Program-made: the position numbers and the translations under genes
Origin: an uncultured Dokdonia sp.
GTDB lineage: Bacteria; Bacteroidota; Bacteroidia; Flavobacteriales; Flavobacteriaceae
Length of the DNA stretch: 64,000 bases
Assembly: GCF_937910895.1 (NCBI RefSeq)
Contig: NZ_CALEMI010000044.1
Location: 1 to 64,000, forward strand
Direction: 5' to 3'
In this document: positions 15,084 through 24,328 of the stretch, piece by piece
How positions within the stretch are numbered: the stretch's first letter is position 1
Layout: each line of letters opens with the position of its first letter
Notes under the pieces: model-generated
What the model was told of the DNA's origin: nothing
Database searches by the model: none
Seen by the model: the letters and a program-made list of their open reading frames with translations, nothing else

Positions 15084-16655
15084 GTGAATAAAAAACTGTT
15101 TTACGCTTTAATTATCCTTATGAGCCTGTCTTTGATAGGGATTATATTTGTACAGGGATATTGGATATTGGAGAGTGTACGTGCAAAAAGAGATCAATTT
15201 TCTTTTAGTGCAAAAAGAGCGGTTATTAAAGTAGCCGAAAAAATACAAGAAAGAGAGTTTGAAGAATATTATCATACTGTCGATAAATTAATAGATAGTA
15301 TCGGAATCCCTGATGATCTTACCTTTGATGAATATTTCTTAATAAACGAAGATCCTATTACAAAAGATCTTTTTCTATACAGGAATGGTATTTTACAACA
15401 AGATTTTAAATTATCTGCACCTGCATTTGATAGAGACTTAGATAGCTTAGAATTTAAACGCTATTTCAATCTGAGTTCAAGACAGGTTATAAGTAGAGGT
15501 GGTGCACTAGATGGTACCATATCTAGCGGAGATAAAATTCAAGAGTTTTCTAAAATTGATGATTTTAGAAAGATGAGTTACAAAAATCTAATCAGTGATG
15601 TGTTGGAAAAGAATCCAATCCATAAACGTGTTTCTGTAGAGGAAATACAACGGGTAATGACACTAGAGCTTGTAGAAAGAGACTTAGAGACAGATTTTGA
15701 ATTTGGGATATTTGATAATGACTTATTAACCAAAGTTCGTTCAGAAAATTTTGAATTTGAAGGTTCGTCTCAATTTTATCAAGCACCTATTTTTATAGAT
15801 GAAAATGGTAAAACTGATTATTATCTGTATGCGGAATTTCCAGGAGAGAAGAAAATAGTCATTTCTTCTATCATAGGAATGATTGTGTTATCAGTGATAT
15901 TTACATTGATTATTGTGGTTGCCTATTCAAGTGCGTTACATCAATTAAATAAACAACGTCAAATCTCACAGATCAAGACGGATTTTATTAATAACATGAC
16001 GCACGAGTTTAAAACCCCTATTGCTACGATTAACCTAGCATTAGATTCGGTTAAAAATCCTAAGATATCAGGCGATCCAGAGAAGGTGGCTTATTATCAT
16101 AAGATGATACGAGAAGAAAATAAACGGATGCATGCACAGGTAGAAAATGTGTTGCGTATCTCAAAACTAGAAAAAAACGAACTTGATATTCGTAAAGAGC
16201 GATACAAGTTACACGATATTATAGAAGACGCAGTGGAACATGTAGCACTAATAGTCGAAGACCGTAAGGGGGCTATAACCATGCATCTCGATGCACCAAA
16301 ATCATCAATTTTGGCAAATGAATCACATTTTACCAATGTGATCGTTAATATGTTAGAGAATGCTGTGAAGTATTCTTCAGAGCCACCTAAAATAGATGTC
16401 TATACAGAGAATATAAAGAATTTTATTTTTGTTAAGATTCAAGATCAAGGGGATGGGATGTCTAAGACCGCACAACGTAAAGTTTTTGAAAAATTCTATC
16501 GGGAGCAGTCAGGAAATATTCATAACGTAAAAGGACACGGTTTAGGTTTGGCCTATGCCAGACAGATTGTAGAAGATCATCAAGGAGAAATCTTTGTAGA
16601 AAGTGAAAAGGGGAAAGGAAGCACATTCATCATTAAATTACCACTAATATCATAA
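15084..16655 (+). CDS. Sensor histidine kinase (RprX-like)
   Basis: The protein has 523 residues and starts at GTG. Membrane helices at ~7-27 and ~258-282 flank a ~230-residue periplasmic sensor domain. The HisKA box is NNMTHEFKTPIATI with the phospho-acceptor His307, the N box is NVIVNMLENAVKYS (Asn422, Asn426), and the G boxes are QDQGDGMS and GHGLGLAY. It phosphorylates the response regulator encoded 2 bp downstream. Sequence style and position resemble RprX of Bacteroides, whose pair with RprY has been linked to stress responses. The signal it senses is unknown. Confidence 0.88.
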   Translation: MNKKLFYALIILMSLSLIGIIFVQGYWILESVRAKRDQFSFSAKRAVIKVAEKIQEREFEEYYHTVDKLIDSIGIPDDLTFDEYFLINEDPITKDLFLYRNGILQQDFKLSAPAFDRDLDSLEFKRYFNLSSRQVISRGGALDGTISSGDKIQEFSKIDDFRKMSYKNLISDVLEKNPIHKRVSVEEIQRVMTLELVERDLETDFEFGIFDNDLLTKVRSENFEFEGSSQFYQAPIFIDENGKTDYYLYAEFPGEKKIVISSIIGMIVLSVIFTLIIVVAYSSALHQLNKQRQISQIKTDFINNMTHEFKTPIATINLALDSVKNPKISGDPEKVAYYHKMIREENKRMHAQVENVLRISKLEKNELDIRKERYKLHDIIEDAVEHVALIVEDRKGAITMHLDAPKSSILANESHFTNVIVNMLENAVKYSSEPPKIDVYTENIKNFIFVKIQDQGDGMSKTAQRKVFEKFYREQSGNIHNVKGHGLGLAYARQIVEDHQGEIFVESEKGKGSTFIIKLPLIS

Positions 16656-16657
16656 TT

Positions 16658-17365
16658 ATGGAAACAGAAAACAAAAAGATTTTACTCGTAGAAGATGATC
16701 CAAATTTTGGAACAGTCCTAAAGGATTATCTATCTATGAACGATTACAATGTCACACATGCCAAAAATGGGATGGAAGGCTTCGAAAAATTTAAAAAAGA
16801 CGATTTTGATCTTTGTATACTAGATGTCATGATGCCCTATAAAGATGGGTTTACACTAGCAAAAGAAATCCGTGAGAAAAATGCCGATGTGCCTATTATT
16901 TTCTTAACAGCAAAAGCACTTAAAGAAGATGTTCTTAAAGGATACAAAGTAGGAGCAGACGACTATCTCAACAAGCCTTTTGATAGTGAAGTGCTCTTAA
17001 TGAAAATCAAGGCAATTATCCAGCGTAAGAGTGTTGACTCTGTAGCAGATAGTAAACAATTTGAATTTGTGATCGGGAACTTTCACCTTAATTCAAAACT
17101 TCGTTTTTTAACCTACAAACAAGAAGAGCCTATCAAGCTTTCGCCAAAAGAAAACGAATTATTACGTATGCTAGCTTTACACGAGAATGATTTAATGCCT
17201 CGTGAATTGGCACTTACAAAAATATGGAGAGACGATAATTATTTTACATCACGTAGCATGGATGTATATATCGCAAAGCTTCGTAAATATCTTAAGAAAG
17301 ACGATACCGTGGAGATTTTAAATATTCACGGAGAAGGATTTAGATTGGTTGTGAAAACCATGTAA
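16658..17365 (+). CDS. OmpR-family response regulator (RprY-like)
   Basis: The protein has 235 residues. The receiver domain (residues 1-122) carries the acidic pair ED13D14, the phospho-acceptor Asp56 in LCILDVMMP, Thr in FLTAKA and Lys in YLNKPF. A winged-helix DNA-binding domain follows (PIKLSPKENELLRMLALHEN ... SRSMDVYIAKLRKYLK). It starts 2 bp after the kinase gene, so the two are one transcript. It is probably the transcriptional arm of the pair; the targets are unknown. Confidence 0.9.
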   Translation: METENKKILLVEDDPNFGTVLKDYLSMNDYNVTHAKNGMEGFEKFKKDDFDLCILDVMMPYKDGFTLAKEIREKNADVPIIFLTAKALKEDVLKGYKVGADDYLNKPFDSEVLLMKIKAIIQRKSVDSVADSKQFEFVIGNFHLNSKLRFLTYKQEEPIKLSPKENELLRMLALHENDLMPRELALTKIWRDDNYFTSRSMDVYIAKLRKYLKKDDTVEILNIHGEGFRLVVKTM

Positions 17366-17394
17366 ACGTACGACGGTATTAGTGAAGAAAGTAA

Positions 17395-17425
17395 AAAACG
17401 TCCTGTATCAGCGGGACGTTTTTTT
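17395..17425. terminator. Bidirectional terminator between the response regulator and miaA
   Basis: AAAACGTCC (17395-17403) pairs with GGACGTTTT (17414-17422), with an A-run before and a T-run after, so it can end both converging genes. Confidence 0.85.
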
Positions 17426-18316
17426 ATGTATAAAATCAGCGATTTCTTCAAAAGGCGTTTGATAATCAAACCACGTAATAGTCGGGTCTTTTCGGTACCA
17501 GGTTAATTGTCTTTTGGCAAAACGTCGGGTATTCGTTTTTATATTTTCGATGGCTTGTTCTAGCGTAATAGTTCCTTCAAAATATTCAAAAAGTTCTCGA
17601 TAGCCTACCGTTTGTAAAGCGTTTAACCGCTTTCGCGAAAGCAAACCCTGCACCTCTTCCACCAGTCCATTTTCAATCATTAAATCCACCCGTTTATTAA
17701 TCCGATCATAGATCACTTGCCGATCTGCCGAAAGTCCGATTTTAATAGTTTCAAATGGGCGTTTAGGTTTAGGCTTATCCAGAAATGAAGAAAAAGGTTT
17801 TCCCGATGAGAGGCAAACTTCCAAGGCACGCGTCACCCGTTGCTGATTTTGAATATCTACCCGTTTGTAATGCACAGGATCTTTTTCTTTGAGAAGTTCT
17901 TGTAATGCTTCAATGCCTTCTGTAGCGTAGAGCGTGTTAAGTTGTTCTCTAATCCCAGGAAGTACTTCAGGAAAATGGTCTAGTCCGTTTACCACAGCAT
18001 CTACATACATGCCAGAGCCGCCTACCATAGTCACATAAGGATGCTTTTCATTTAGCGTTTCGAGTAGGTGTATAGCTTCTCTTTCAAAATGTCCTACACT
18101 ATAGGTGTCTTCTATAGAGATATGTTGAATACAGTGATGCGGGGCAGCTGCAAGCTCTTTTGGATCAGGAACAGCAGTACCAATGGTCATTTCTTTATAG
18201 AATTGGCGTGAGTCTGCAGAAATAATTTCCGTTTGAAAATGTTGGGCTATTTTTATAGATGTAGCCGTTTTCCCTATGGCTGTGGGACCTACAATAGCAA
18301 AGAGGTATTTAGTCAT
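17408..18316 (-). CDS. miaA: tRNA dimethylallyltransferase
   Basis: This enzyme adds the dimethylallyl group to N6 of A37 in tRNAs that read codons starting with U. The P-loop is AIVGPTAIGKTATS near the N-terminus, followed by ISADSRQFYKEMTIGTAVP, the signature GGSGMYVDAVVNGL and, near the end, TRRFAKRQLTWYRKD. I place the start at MTKYLFAIVGP (18316) because family members begin just before the P-loop; an open frame continues upstream to 18364 without similarity. This start overlaps the channel gene's stop by 8 bp (ATGACTAA), so they are probably co-transcribed. An iterated palindrome lies inside at 17629. Confidence 0.93.
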   Translation of the reverse strand: MTKYLFAIVGPTAIGKTATSIKIAQHFQTEIISADSRQFYKEMTIGTAVPDPKELAAAPHHCIQHISIEDTYSVGHFEREAIHLLETLNEKHPYVTMVGGSGMYVDAVVNGLDHFPEVLPGIREQLNTLYATEGIEALQELLKEKDPVHYKRVDIQNQQRVTRALEVCLSSGKPFSSFLDKPKPKRPFETIKIGLSADRQVIYDRINKRVDLMIENGLVEEVQGLLSRKRLNALQTVGYRELFEYFEGTITLEQAIENIKTNTRRFAKRQLTWYRKDPTITWFDYQTPFEEIADFIHKKTSR

Positions 18317-19151
18317 CGTGCAAAGCGTATCCACAATTCTTACAGAATGTAGCATTGTCATCATGCTTATCTTGATTACAATTTGAGCAAGACTGCGTAT
18401 TGGTGTGTATGTGTTTATTTGGGTTTTCTAAAGCTCCTTTGGTATACTCAGCACTTACAATACCTGTTGGCACCGCGATAATGCCATATCCCATAATCAT
18501 GATAATAGAAGCTAGAAATTGTCCAAAAGGAGTAATAGGAGCAATATCTCCATAGCCTACAGTTGTTAGGGTAACAATACACCAATAGATGCTAACAGGG
18601 ATATTTCTAAAACCACTTTCTTCGCCTTCTACCAAGTACATAATCGTACCAGAAATGATAGAAATAATAAGCACAGCAAATAAGAAAACACTTATTTTGG
18701 TTTTACTGTCTTTAAGTGCTTTGGTTAATTTATTGGACTCTCCTATATATCGTGTTACTTTTAAGATTCTAAAAATACGTAACAATCGAAGCGCTCTTAC
18801 CGTAAGCAAGGCGTTTGAACCGATTATAAAGAAGGATAGATATAAAGGAATAGTAGATAAAAAATCAATAATTCCATAAAAGCTAAAAATATACTTACTA
18901 GGTTTGTTTACACTGATGATTCTTGCAAAATATTCTAATGTAAAAAAGATGGTAATGATCCATTCACCTGCATAGAAGATATCATGGTATTTGGCATCTA
19001 GATTTTCGACACTTTCCAACATGACAAGTACAATACTAGCGAGAATTAATACGAGAAGAATCACATCAAAGAGTTTTCCGTGAGGAGTATCTGCCTCATA
19101 GATAATCTCGTGCATTTTACGCTTCCAGCTTTTCTTTCTTTGGGTTTCCAA
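18309..19151 (-). CDS. Voltage-gated-type potassium channel with C-terminal zinc ribbon
   Basis: The protein has 280 residues and a six-helix channel layout. S1-S3 lie in ~28-110, an S4-like segment (VRALRLLRIFRILKVTRYIG, ~118-137) has regularly spaced arginines, and S5-pore-S6 contains the K+ selectivity filter TTVGYGD (196-202). The tail carries two CxxC pairs (Cys255/258 and Cys270/273), a zinc-ribbon-like end of the type often found at protein termini. It should conduct K+ across the inner membrane. The 3' end overlaps miaA by 8 bp. The zinc ribbon and the overlap are the unusual points. Confidence 0.87.
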   Translation of the reverse strand: METQRKKSWKRKMHEIIYEADTPHGKLFDVILLVLILASIVLVMLESVENLDAKYHDIFYAGEWIITIFFTLEYFARIISVNKPSKYIFSFYGIIDFLSTIPLYLSFFIIGSNALLTVRALRLLRIFRILKVTRYIGESNKLTKALKDSKTKISVFLFAVLIISIISGTIMYLVEGEESGFRNIPVSIYWCIVTLTTVGYGDIAPITPFGQFLASIIMIMGYGIIAVPTGIVSAEYTKGALENPNKHIHTNTQSCSNCNQDKHDDNATFCKNCGYALHDD

Positions 19152-19185
19152 TAGTGTATTTTAAAAATATAAAAGTACTAAATCC

Positions 19186-20565
19186 TTAGGGATTGGTCAT
19201 TGTAGACAAAGGAATGATCTTATGTGTCTTTTTAGTGCGTAAGTAACTTTGTATAATATGCTGAGCATCTCTATTATTATCCATTTTTGTAATGATGGAT
19301 TTTAAGATGTCTATATTGTTTAATTGAAAGTTTAAATTATAAAAACCAATACCTTGAAAGGTTCCATCTTCTATAAGAACCACAGATCGTTCGTCTACAT
19401 CACGACCTTTGTCAACCACCAGCATACTTTTATTTTCATAACTATAGGTATTGATAAAGTTTTGTGCTCTTTTGTTATATACCTCAGGAGTTTCTTCTTG
19501 AATACAAGCACCTTCACATTTTTTAATCGTATATCCAAAACAGTTGCCATTCGAATTTGTCAGCCCTGTTTTGTTATGACAAAGTGTATAGGTCTCAGTA
19601 ATACGATCTAAATGTGCTTTTGCAGAAGCTATAGAACTATAGGTCGTGATACTCCTTTTACGATCATCTGCCTTTTCTGTTTTAAAATTGATGTACCCTT
19701 CGTCATCTGTAAAATGGCTGAGTTGAATTTTATATTTTGTTCTACGCAATGCTCTATTAAAGACAGGCTTATTGCGTTTGATTTCTTCATTTTCCTTTAA
19801 TAAGGCAATGAGTTCGCTTCCAGTCTCTTCGTAGGTAACAGCTGCCACATCTTCTTGAATTTTCTTACTTTTACGATTGTCACTTGTAAAGTGTTGTGTG
19901 AGTCGTTTTTTTATGTTCTTACTCTTTCCTATGTAGATGATCGTGCCGTTGACATTATGCATATAATACACGCCACAAACAGAAGGAACTTCGTGTATAA
20001 TATCCTTCAATTTTTTGTCCATGTTTTTTCTAGGAAAAGCACGTACAGATTCTTGTATTATTTTTTTCTCTGTGTCTTTTGAGAGTAACATTTTAAAGAG
20101 CTTTACCGTAGCAATAGCATCGCCACTAGCTCTATGTCTATCTGTGATAGGAATTCCAAGTGCTCTGGTGAGTTTTCCTAAGCTATAACTTTTATGACCT
20201 GGCAATAATTCTTGTGAAAGCGCTACAGTACATAATGTCTTTCGCTCATAAGGATAGCCTAATCTATCAAACTCCAAGCTGAGAATGCGGTAGTCAAATT
20301 GTGCATTATGAGCCACAATAATACATCCCTCCGTAATTTCTATAATGCGTTTTGCTACTTCATAAAACTTAGGTGCATTATGTAGCATTTGATTATTGAT
20401 ACCTGTAAGATTGACAACAAATGCTTGTATGGGTCTTTCAGGGTTGACAAGACTTATAAACTGGTCTACTACTTTATGTCCATCAAATCTGTATATGGCA
20501 ATCTCGGTAATACCTTCTTCGTTGTATTTGCCTCCTGTCGTCTCTATGTCTAAAATCGCGTACAT
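19186..20565 (-). CDS. DnaQ-type exonuclease fused to GIY-YIG nuclease domain
   Basis: The protein has 459 residues. Residues 1-165 are a DEDD 3'-5' exonuclease: YAILDIETTGG (Asp4, Glu6), NLTGINNQML, IIVAHNAQFDYRIL, and HRASGDAIATVKLF. Residues ~195-275 are a UvrC-type GIY-YIG domain (CGVYYMHNVNGTIIYIGKS, NIKKRLTQHF). The rest (~280-459) resembles the C-terminal part of Cho-like proteins, with a Cys-containing segment (CFGYTIKKCEGAC). Such polymerase-epsilon-like/UvrC-like fusions are common in Bacteroidota and Actinobacteria and probably act in DNA repair. Substrates are not known. Confidence 0.87.
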   Translation of the reverse strand: MYAILDIETTGGKYNEEGITEIAIYRFDGHKVVDQFISLVNPERPIQAFVVNLTGINNQMLHNAPKFYEVAKRIIEITEGCIIVAHNAQFDYRILSLEFDRLGYPYERKTLCTVALSQELLPGHKSYSLGKLTRALGIPITDRHRASGDAIATVKLFKMLLSKDTEKKIIQESVRAFPRKNMDKKLKDIIHEVPSVCGVYYMHNVNGTIIYIGKSKNIKKRLTQHFTSDNRKSKKIQEDVAAVTYEETGSELIALLKENEEIKRNKPVFNRALRRTKYKIQLSHFTDDEGYINFKTEKADDRKRSITTYSSIASAKAHLDRITETYTLCHNKTGLTNSNGNCFGYTIKKCEGACIQEETPEVYNKRAQNFINTYSYENKSMLVVDKGRDVDERSVVLIEDGTFQGIGFYNLNFQLNNIDILKSIITKMDNNRDAQHIIQSYLRTKKTHKIIPLSTMTNP

Positions 20566-20873
20566 TCTTAATTCCCAGAAATAAGGGAATTTATCATTAT
20601 TTTAAAATTAATAATTCAAACATCATTGGGTAAGTAGATGTTGCATATAAAAGAGTATAAGATACTACTATTTTATAGATTTTGTTTATTTGGTAGTTAT
20701 TTCTACCGATAATTCCGTACTCAAAAATAGCACTTCCTACACGTATCATCGTGCTTCCGTTTTCTATAGCGAGTTCATAATCGGCCTTTATTTTACGGAA
20801 CTATTTTTAGGAATAGTTTTTTAAAAAGATACTATTCCTAAAAATAGACCACCATATTCTCCATGACTTCATT
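20566..20873. other. Intergenic stretch with a 60-bp copy of the yggS 3' end and a 17-bp inverted repeat
   Basis: Bases 20723-20782 are identical to 20889-20948, the last part of yggS, offset by 166 bp. Between the copies CTATTTTTAGGAATAGT (20801-20817) and its exact reverse complement (20831-20847) form a perfect 17-bp inverted repeat with a 13-base loop. No gene is seen. Confidence 0.8.
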
Positions 20874-21524
20874 TTATTTTCTACTTCCAAAAATAGCACT
20901 TCCTACACGTATCATCGTGCTTCCGTTTTCTATAGCGAGTTCATAATCACCACTCATTCCCATGGAGAGGATTTTGAGGTTTTTGCTTTCGCGAAAGCGT
21001 ATAAACAAACTTTCCAACATCTTAAATTCAGTATCGACCTGATTCGTGTCATCTGTAAACGATGCCATTCCCATCAATCCTACGACACGTACATTGGGAT
21101 AGTTGTCTAGTTGATTGCCGTCTAATAAAGCAGTTGCTTCTTGGATAGGCATTCCGTATTTAGACTCTTCTTGGGCGATCTTTACTTGCAATAGCACATC
21201 TATGGTACGATCAACTTGTGCAGCTTGTTTGTTGATTTCTTTAAATAATTTCAGTCTGTCAGCACTGTGAATAAGACTTACATACTCAACCATTTGCTTT
21301 ACCTTATTGGTTTGTACGTGACCAATCATGTGCCATTGAATGTCCTTAGGAAGTTGTTCCCATTTTTCTGACATCTCTTGCACTTTGTTTTCACCAAAAA
21401 TACGTTGCCCACTATCATACGCTTCTTGTAGGTCTGAAATAGGTTTAGTTTTAGAAACCGCAACAAGCGTAACCTTGTCGGGAATTTCCTTTTGAAATTG
21501 TATAATATTTTCTTTAATGCTCAT
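20874..21524 (-). CDS. YggS-family pyridoxal phosphate homeostasis protein
   Basis: The protein has 216 residues, slightly short but complete for the family. VTLVAVSKTKPISDLQEA contains the PLP-binding Lys, and FGENKVQEM, WHMIGHVQTNKVK, SIHSADRLKLFKEIN, GMSGDYELAIENGSTMIRVG and SAIFGSRK complete the signature. These fold-type III proteins bind PLP without known catalysis and help keep vitamin B6 and amino-acid pools balanced. The gene is 27 bp downstream of the DUF1015 gene on the same strand. Its last ~60 coding bases are duplicated downstream. Confidence 0.92.
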   Translation of the reverse strand: MSIKENIIQFQKEIPDKVTLVAVSKTKPISDLQEAYDSGQRIFGENKVQEMSEKWEQLPKDIQWHMIGHVQTNKVKQMVEYVSLIHSADRLKLFKEINKQAAQVDRTIDVLLQVKIAQEESKYGMPIQEATALLDGNQLDNYPNVRVVGLMGMASFTDDTNQVDTEFKMLESLFIRFRESKNLKILSMGMSGDYELAIENGSTMIRVGSAIFGSRK

Positions 21525-21551
21525 AGCTCATGTTGTTGCGTCTGTACGACA

Positions 21552-22790
21552 TTAAAACTCATAAATGGTAATGCCACTCCGTAGTTTAGGTTCGATATAG
21601 GTACTCTTGGGTGGCATGGTATAGCCGTCATCTGCAATGGTTTTAAGTTCATCCATTGTGAGGGGTAACATTCCAAACCCTACGGTATATTCCCCTTTGT
21701 CAATAGCACTTTTTACATAAATCATATCTTTTTTTCCGCCTGCGTAGGATATACGCGCATCGTTACGCAAATCGGAGATTCCTAAAATAGGTTCAAGAAT
21801 GGTTTTGTATAGAATCTGAGTATCTAATGCTTCGAGGGTGTTTTCAAAATTATAATTGCTCTTACGCAAATAGAGCGAATAAAACTCTCCGTCTAGGTAC
21901 ATAGAGAAGTGATGTTTCTTACTAGGATTGTAAGCAGCAACCCCTCTATTTTCGATTCTAAAATAGGTGTCTAATGCAATCAAAAATTCCTCTTTAGAGA
22001 GACCGTTAAGATCTTTGATAAGTCTATTAAATTCATAAATCTGAACATGCGACTCAGGAATAAAGTAGCTCATAAAATAATTATACGAAGCTTCTTGATG
22101 GTATTCAGGGTCATTTTTTTGATGTTCTTTCGCTAACAAATAAGAAGATGATGAGCGATGATGACCATCTGCAATGTACAGTTGTGGCATTTGTGCAAAT
22201 TCTTCTTGAATAGCAGTGATATGCTTAGCATCACTTAACACCCATAAATAATGTGTATCTCTGGTGGTAGATGTAAATTCATACTCGGCACGTTCTTTTG
22301 TGACTTGAGAAATAATAGATGTTATTTTTTTATTATCAGGGTAGGTAAGGAGTACTGCTTCTGCATTAAATCCTACGGTATCTAAATATTCTTTAAATAA
22401 CACCTCTCTGTGTTCAAGGGTGTCTTCGTGCTTTTTGATGAGGTTATTCTCATAATCAAATATACTTGCACCTCCTATGAGTCCACAAAACACCTTCCCA
22501 TTACGATCTACGATTTTATAAATATAAAAGGCAGGTTGTTCTTCTTGTATAAAGATTTCATCTTCTTTAAATTCTTGATATCGGTTACGTACAAGAGCAA
22601 ATACTTTTTTTCCTGTGATTTCTTTATGGTACTTATAGCCAGGATTTACAATATGCAAAAAAGAATACGGATTTCTATCCATTCTAAATTTACGTCCTTT
22701 TTTGGAGTATGATTCGTACGATCTTGCTGCGACAAGACTTACTTTATCTCTGGTAGGACGTACGGCACGAAATGGAATGATTTTAGGCAT
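21552..22790 (-). CDS. DUF1015 family protein
   Basis: This protein of 412 residues carries the DUF1015 hallmarks: the N-terminal PFRAVRPTRDKVSLVAARSY, NPYSFLHIVNPGY, and the central QLYIADGHHRSSSSYLLAKE with its conserved Asp-Gly-His-His, and later YAGGKKDMIYV. The family is widespread in bacteria and archaea and has no established biochemical role; the DGHHR segment suggests an active or metal site. It lies directly upstream of yggS (27 bp) and 13 bp downstream of the small membrane protein gene, so the three likely form an operon. Confidence 0.87.
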   Translation of the reverse strand: MPKIIPFRAVRPTRDKVSLVAARSYESYSKKGRKFRMDRNPYSFLHIVNPGYKYHKEITGKKVFALVRNRYQEFKEDEIFIQEEQPAFYIYKIVDRNGKVFCGLIGGASIFDYENNLIKKHEDTLEHREVLFKEYLDTVGFNAEAVLLTYPDNKKITSIISQVTKERAEYEFTSTTRDTHYLWVLSDAKHITAIQEEFAQMPQLYIADGHHRSSSSYLLAKEHQKNDPEYHQEASYNYFMSYFIPESHVQIYEFNRLIKDLNGLSKEEFLIALDTYFRIENRGVAAYNPSKKHHFSMYLDGEFYSLYLRKSNYNFENTLEALDTQILYKTILEPILGISDLRNDARISYAGGKKDMIYVKSAIDKGEYTVGFGMLPLTMDELKTIADDGYTMPPKSTYIEPKLRSGITIYEF

Positions 22791-22803
22791 TTTTTAGTAG
22801 CAA

Positions 22804-23280
22804 TTAAGTAGTAATATTCTCTTTTATAACAAGTTCAAAATAAGCTCGATCTTCATCTGTTTTAAATGCAGACTTTGGAATATAACTAAAATTATTCTGT
22901 GATAAATATAAAAGATACTCGTGTTCTGTTTGTGTCATTTTAACAAAGGTAGCAACGCTTATTTTTGTTTCATTTTCTGCAATGTCTTTAAAATACAAAA
23001 ATGAATTATCTACTGTCAACGTACTTTCAATAAAGTAATTGGCGTTACTTTTGGCGTATACCCACCTATAAATACGATAGATATTTAATGGGATGTAGAG
23101 CATTCCAAAAATAACAAAAAAGCGAGCAAAGGTATCTTCAGAAAACTTAGGGATATTATAAATAACAATAGCTGCAATCAAAACGATGAGATACCATTTT
23201 TTCTTAAAATATAGTTTTACCAATAAATTAAAATATCGTTCTTTATCTAATCGATAGGGATGAGTTGTGATTTGTCGCAT
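22804..23280 (-). CDS. Small membrane protein, YcxB-like
   Basis: The protein has 158 residues. Two membrane helices at ~28-42 (KWYLIVLIAAIVIYNI) and ~52-70 (FFVIFGMLYIPLNIYRIYRW) precede a soluble beta-rich tail (~85-158: STLTVDNSFLYFKDI ... HEYLLYLSQNNFSYIPKSAF) that resembles YcxB C-terminal domains. These are membrane-associated proteins of unknown role. It is first of the likely operon with the DUF1015 and yggS genes. Confidence 0.6.
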   Translation of the reverse strand: MRQITTHPYRLDKERYFNLLVKLYFKKKWYLIVLIAAIVIYNIPKFSEDTFARFFVIFGMLYIPLNIYRIYRWVYAKSNANYFIESTLTVDNSFLYFKDIAENETKISVATFVKMTQTEHEYLLYLSQNNFSYIPKSAFKTDEDRAYFELVIKENITT

Positions 23281-23344
23281 TTTCTTTTTTATAGACAGTA
23301 CGATCTCAGTTTACGAGATACTTCTTTAATTTTTAAACTATTAT

Positions 23345-23413
23345 TCAACACCTCAACACCTCAACACCTCAACACCTCAACACCTCAACACCTCAACACC
23401 TCAACACCTCAAC
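23345..23413. repeat. Tandem 8-mer TCAACACC, 8.6 copies
   Basis: Eight perfect copies of TCAACACC (23345-23408) plus a partial one. They lie between two convergent-to-tandem gene ends, 7 bp from the stop of the dehydrogenase gene. Length variation by slippage is expected; the repeat does not enter the coding sequence. Confidence 0.95.
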
Positions 23414-23419
23414 TTCAAT

Positions 23420-24307
23420 TTAAGCAAACATCTTTGCTACCGTTTCTGCTTTACGACTTTCTGAATAATCATAAAAACCTTCTCCAGACTTAATCCCTAA
23501 TTTTCCAGCACGTACCATATTGACTAATAATGGACAAGGCGCATATTTAGGATTTTTAAAACCGTCGTGCATCACTTCCAAAATAGAAAGGCATACATCC
23601 AGTCCTATAAAATCAGCCAATTGTAAAGGCCCCATTGGATGTGCCATTCCAAGTTTCATCACAGTATCGATTTCATAGACACCTGCGACACCATTATATA
23701 AGGTCTCAATCGCTTCATTGATCATCGGCATTAAAATACGATTCGCTACAAAGCCAGGATAATCATTTACCTCTACAGGTACTTTTCCTAAGTTTTTAGA
23801 CATCGCCATGATGGTAGTTGTAACCGCATCACTTGTATTATATCCACGTATGATTTCTACCAATTTCATAATCGGTACGGGATTCATAAAGTGCATTCCT
23901 ATGACCAGCTCAGGACGATTGGTGACCGCTGCAATTTGAGTGATGGATATCGATGAGGTATTGGTTGCTAGAATGGTGTCCTCTCCAGTAGCAGCGTCTA
24001 AGTCTCTAAATATTTTAAGTTTCAGATCTACATTTTCTGTAGCAGCTTCTACCACAAGACTAGCATACTCAACGCCTTCACTCATATCTGTGAAGGTTGT
24101 AATGTTGGCAAGTGTCTCTTGCTTCTGAGCTTGAGTAATCTGTTCTTTGGCAACTTGGCGATCTAAGTTTTTGGTAATCGTAGCAATCCCTTTGTCTAAT
24201 GACGCTTGAGAGATGTCAACAAGTTGTACTTTGTATCCACTTTGTGCAAATGTATGTGCAATCCCATTTCCCATGGTTCCTGCACCGATAACGGCTATGT
24301 TTTTCAT
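23420..24307 (-). CDS. 3-hydroxybutyryl-CoA dehydrogenase
   Basis: The protein has 295 residues. The N-terminal Rossmann fold begins at once (IAVIGAGTMGNGIAHTFAQS). The active-site segment is VIGMHFMNPVPIMKLVEII, where the His and the later Glu form the catalytic pair, followed by NDYPGFVANRILMPMINEA and GMAHPMGPLQLADFIGLD. It oxidises or reduces the 3-hydroxy group of short acyl-CoAs with NAD(P), in fatty-acid breakdown or butyrate-type pathways. It is a stand-alone gene with no beta-oxidation partners here. Confidence 0.92.
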   Translation of the reverse strand: MKNIAVIGAGTMGNGIAHTFAQSGYKVQLVDISQASLDKGIATITKNLDRQVAKEQITQAQKQETLANITTFTDMSEGVEYASLVVEAATENVDLKLKIFRDLDAATGEDTILATNTSSISITQIAAVTNRPELVIGMHFMNPVPIMKLVEIIRGYNTSDAVTTTIMAMSKNLGKVPVEVNDYPGFVANRILMPMINEAIETLYNGVAGVYEIDTVMKLGMAHPMGPLQLADFIGLDVCLSILEVMHDGFKNPKYAPCPLLVNMVRAGKLGIKSGEGFYDYSESRKAETVAKMFA

Positions 24308-24328
24308 ATTCTTCTTTTCATTTCCGCA

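Noticed and set aside
18316-18364. Extended N-terminus of miaA
   Set aside because: The extra 16 residues overlap the channel gene more deeply and have no similarity; family members begin just before the P-loop.
23345-23413. TCAACACC repeat considered as an origin iteron or CRISPR
   Set aside because: The repeats are perfect 8-mers without spacers and are not near dnaA or rep genes; a simple microsatellite fits better.
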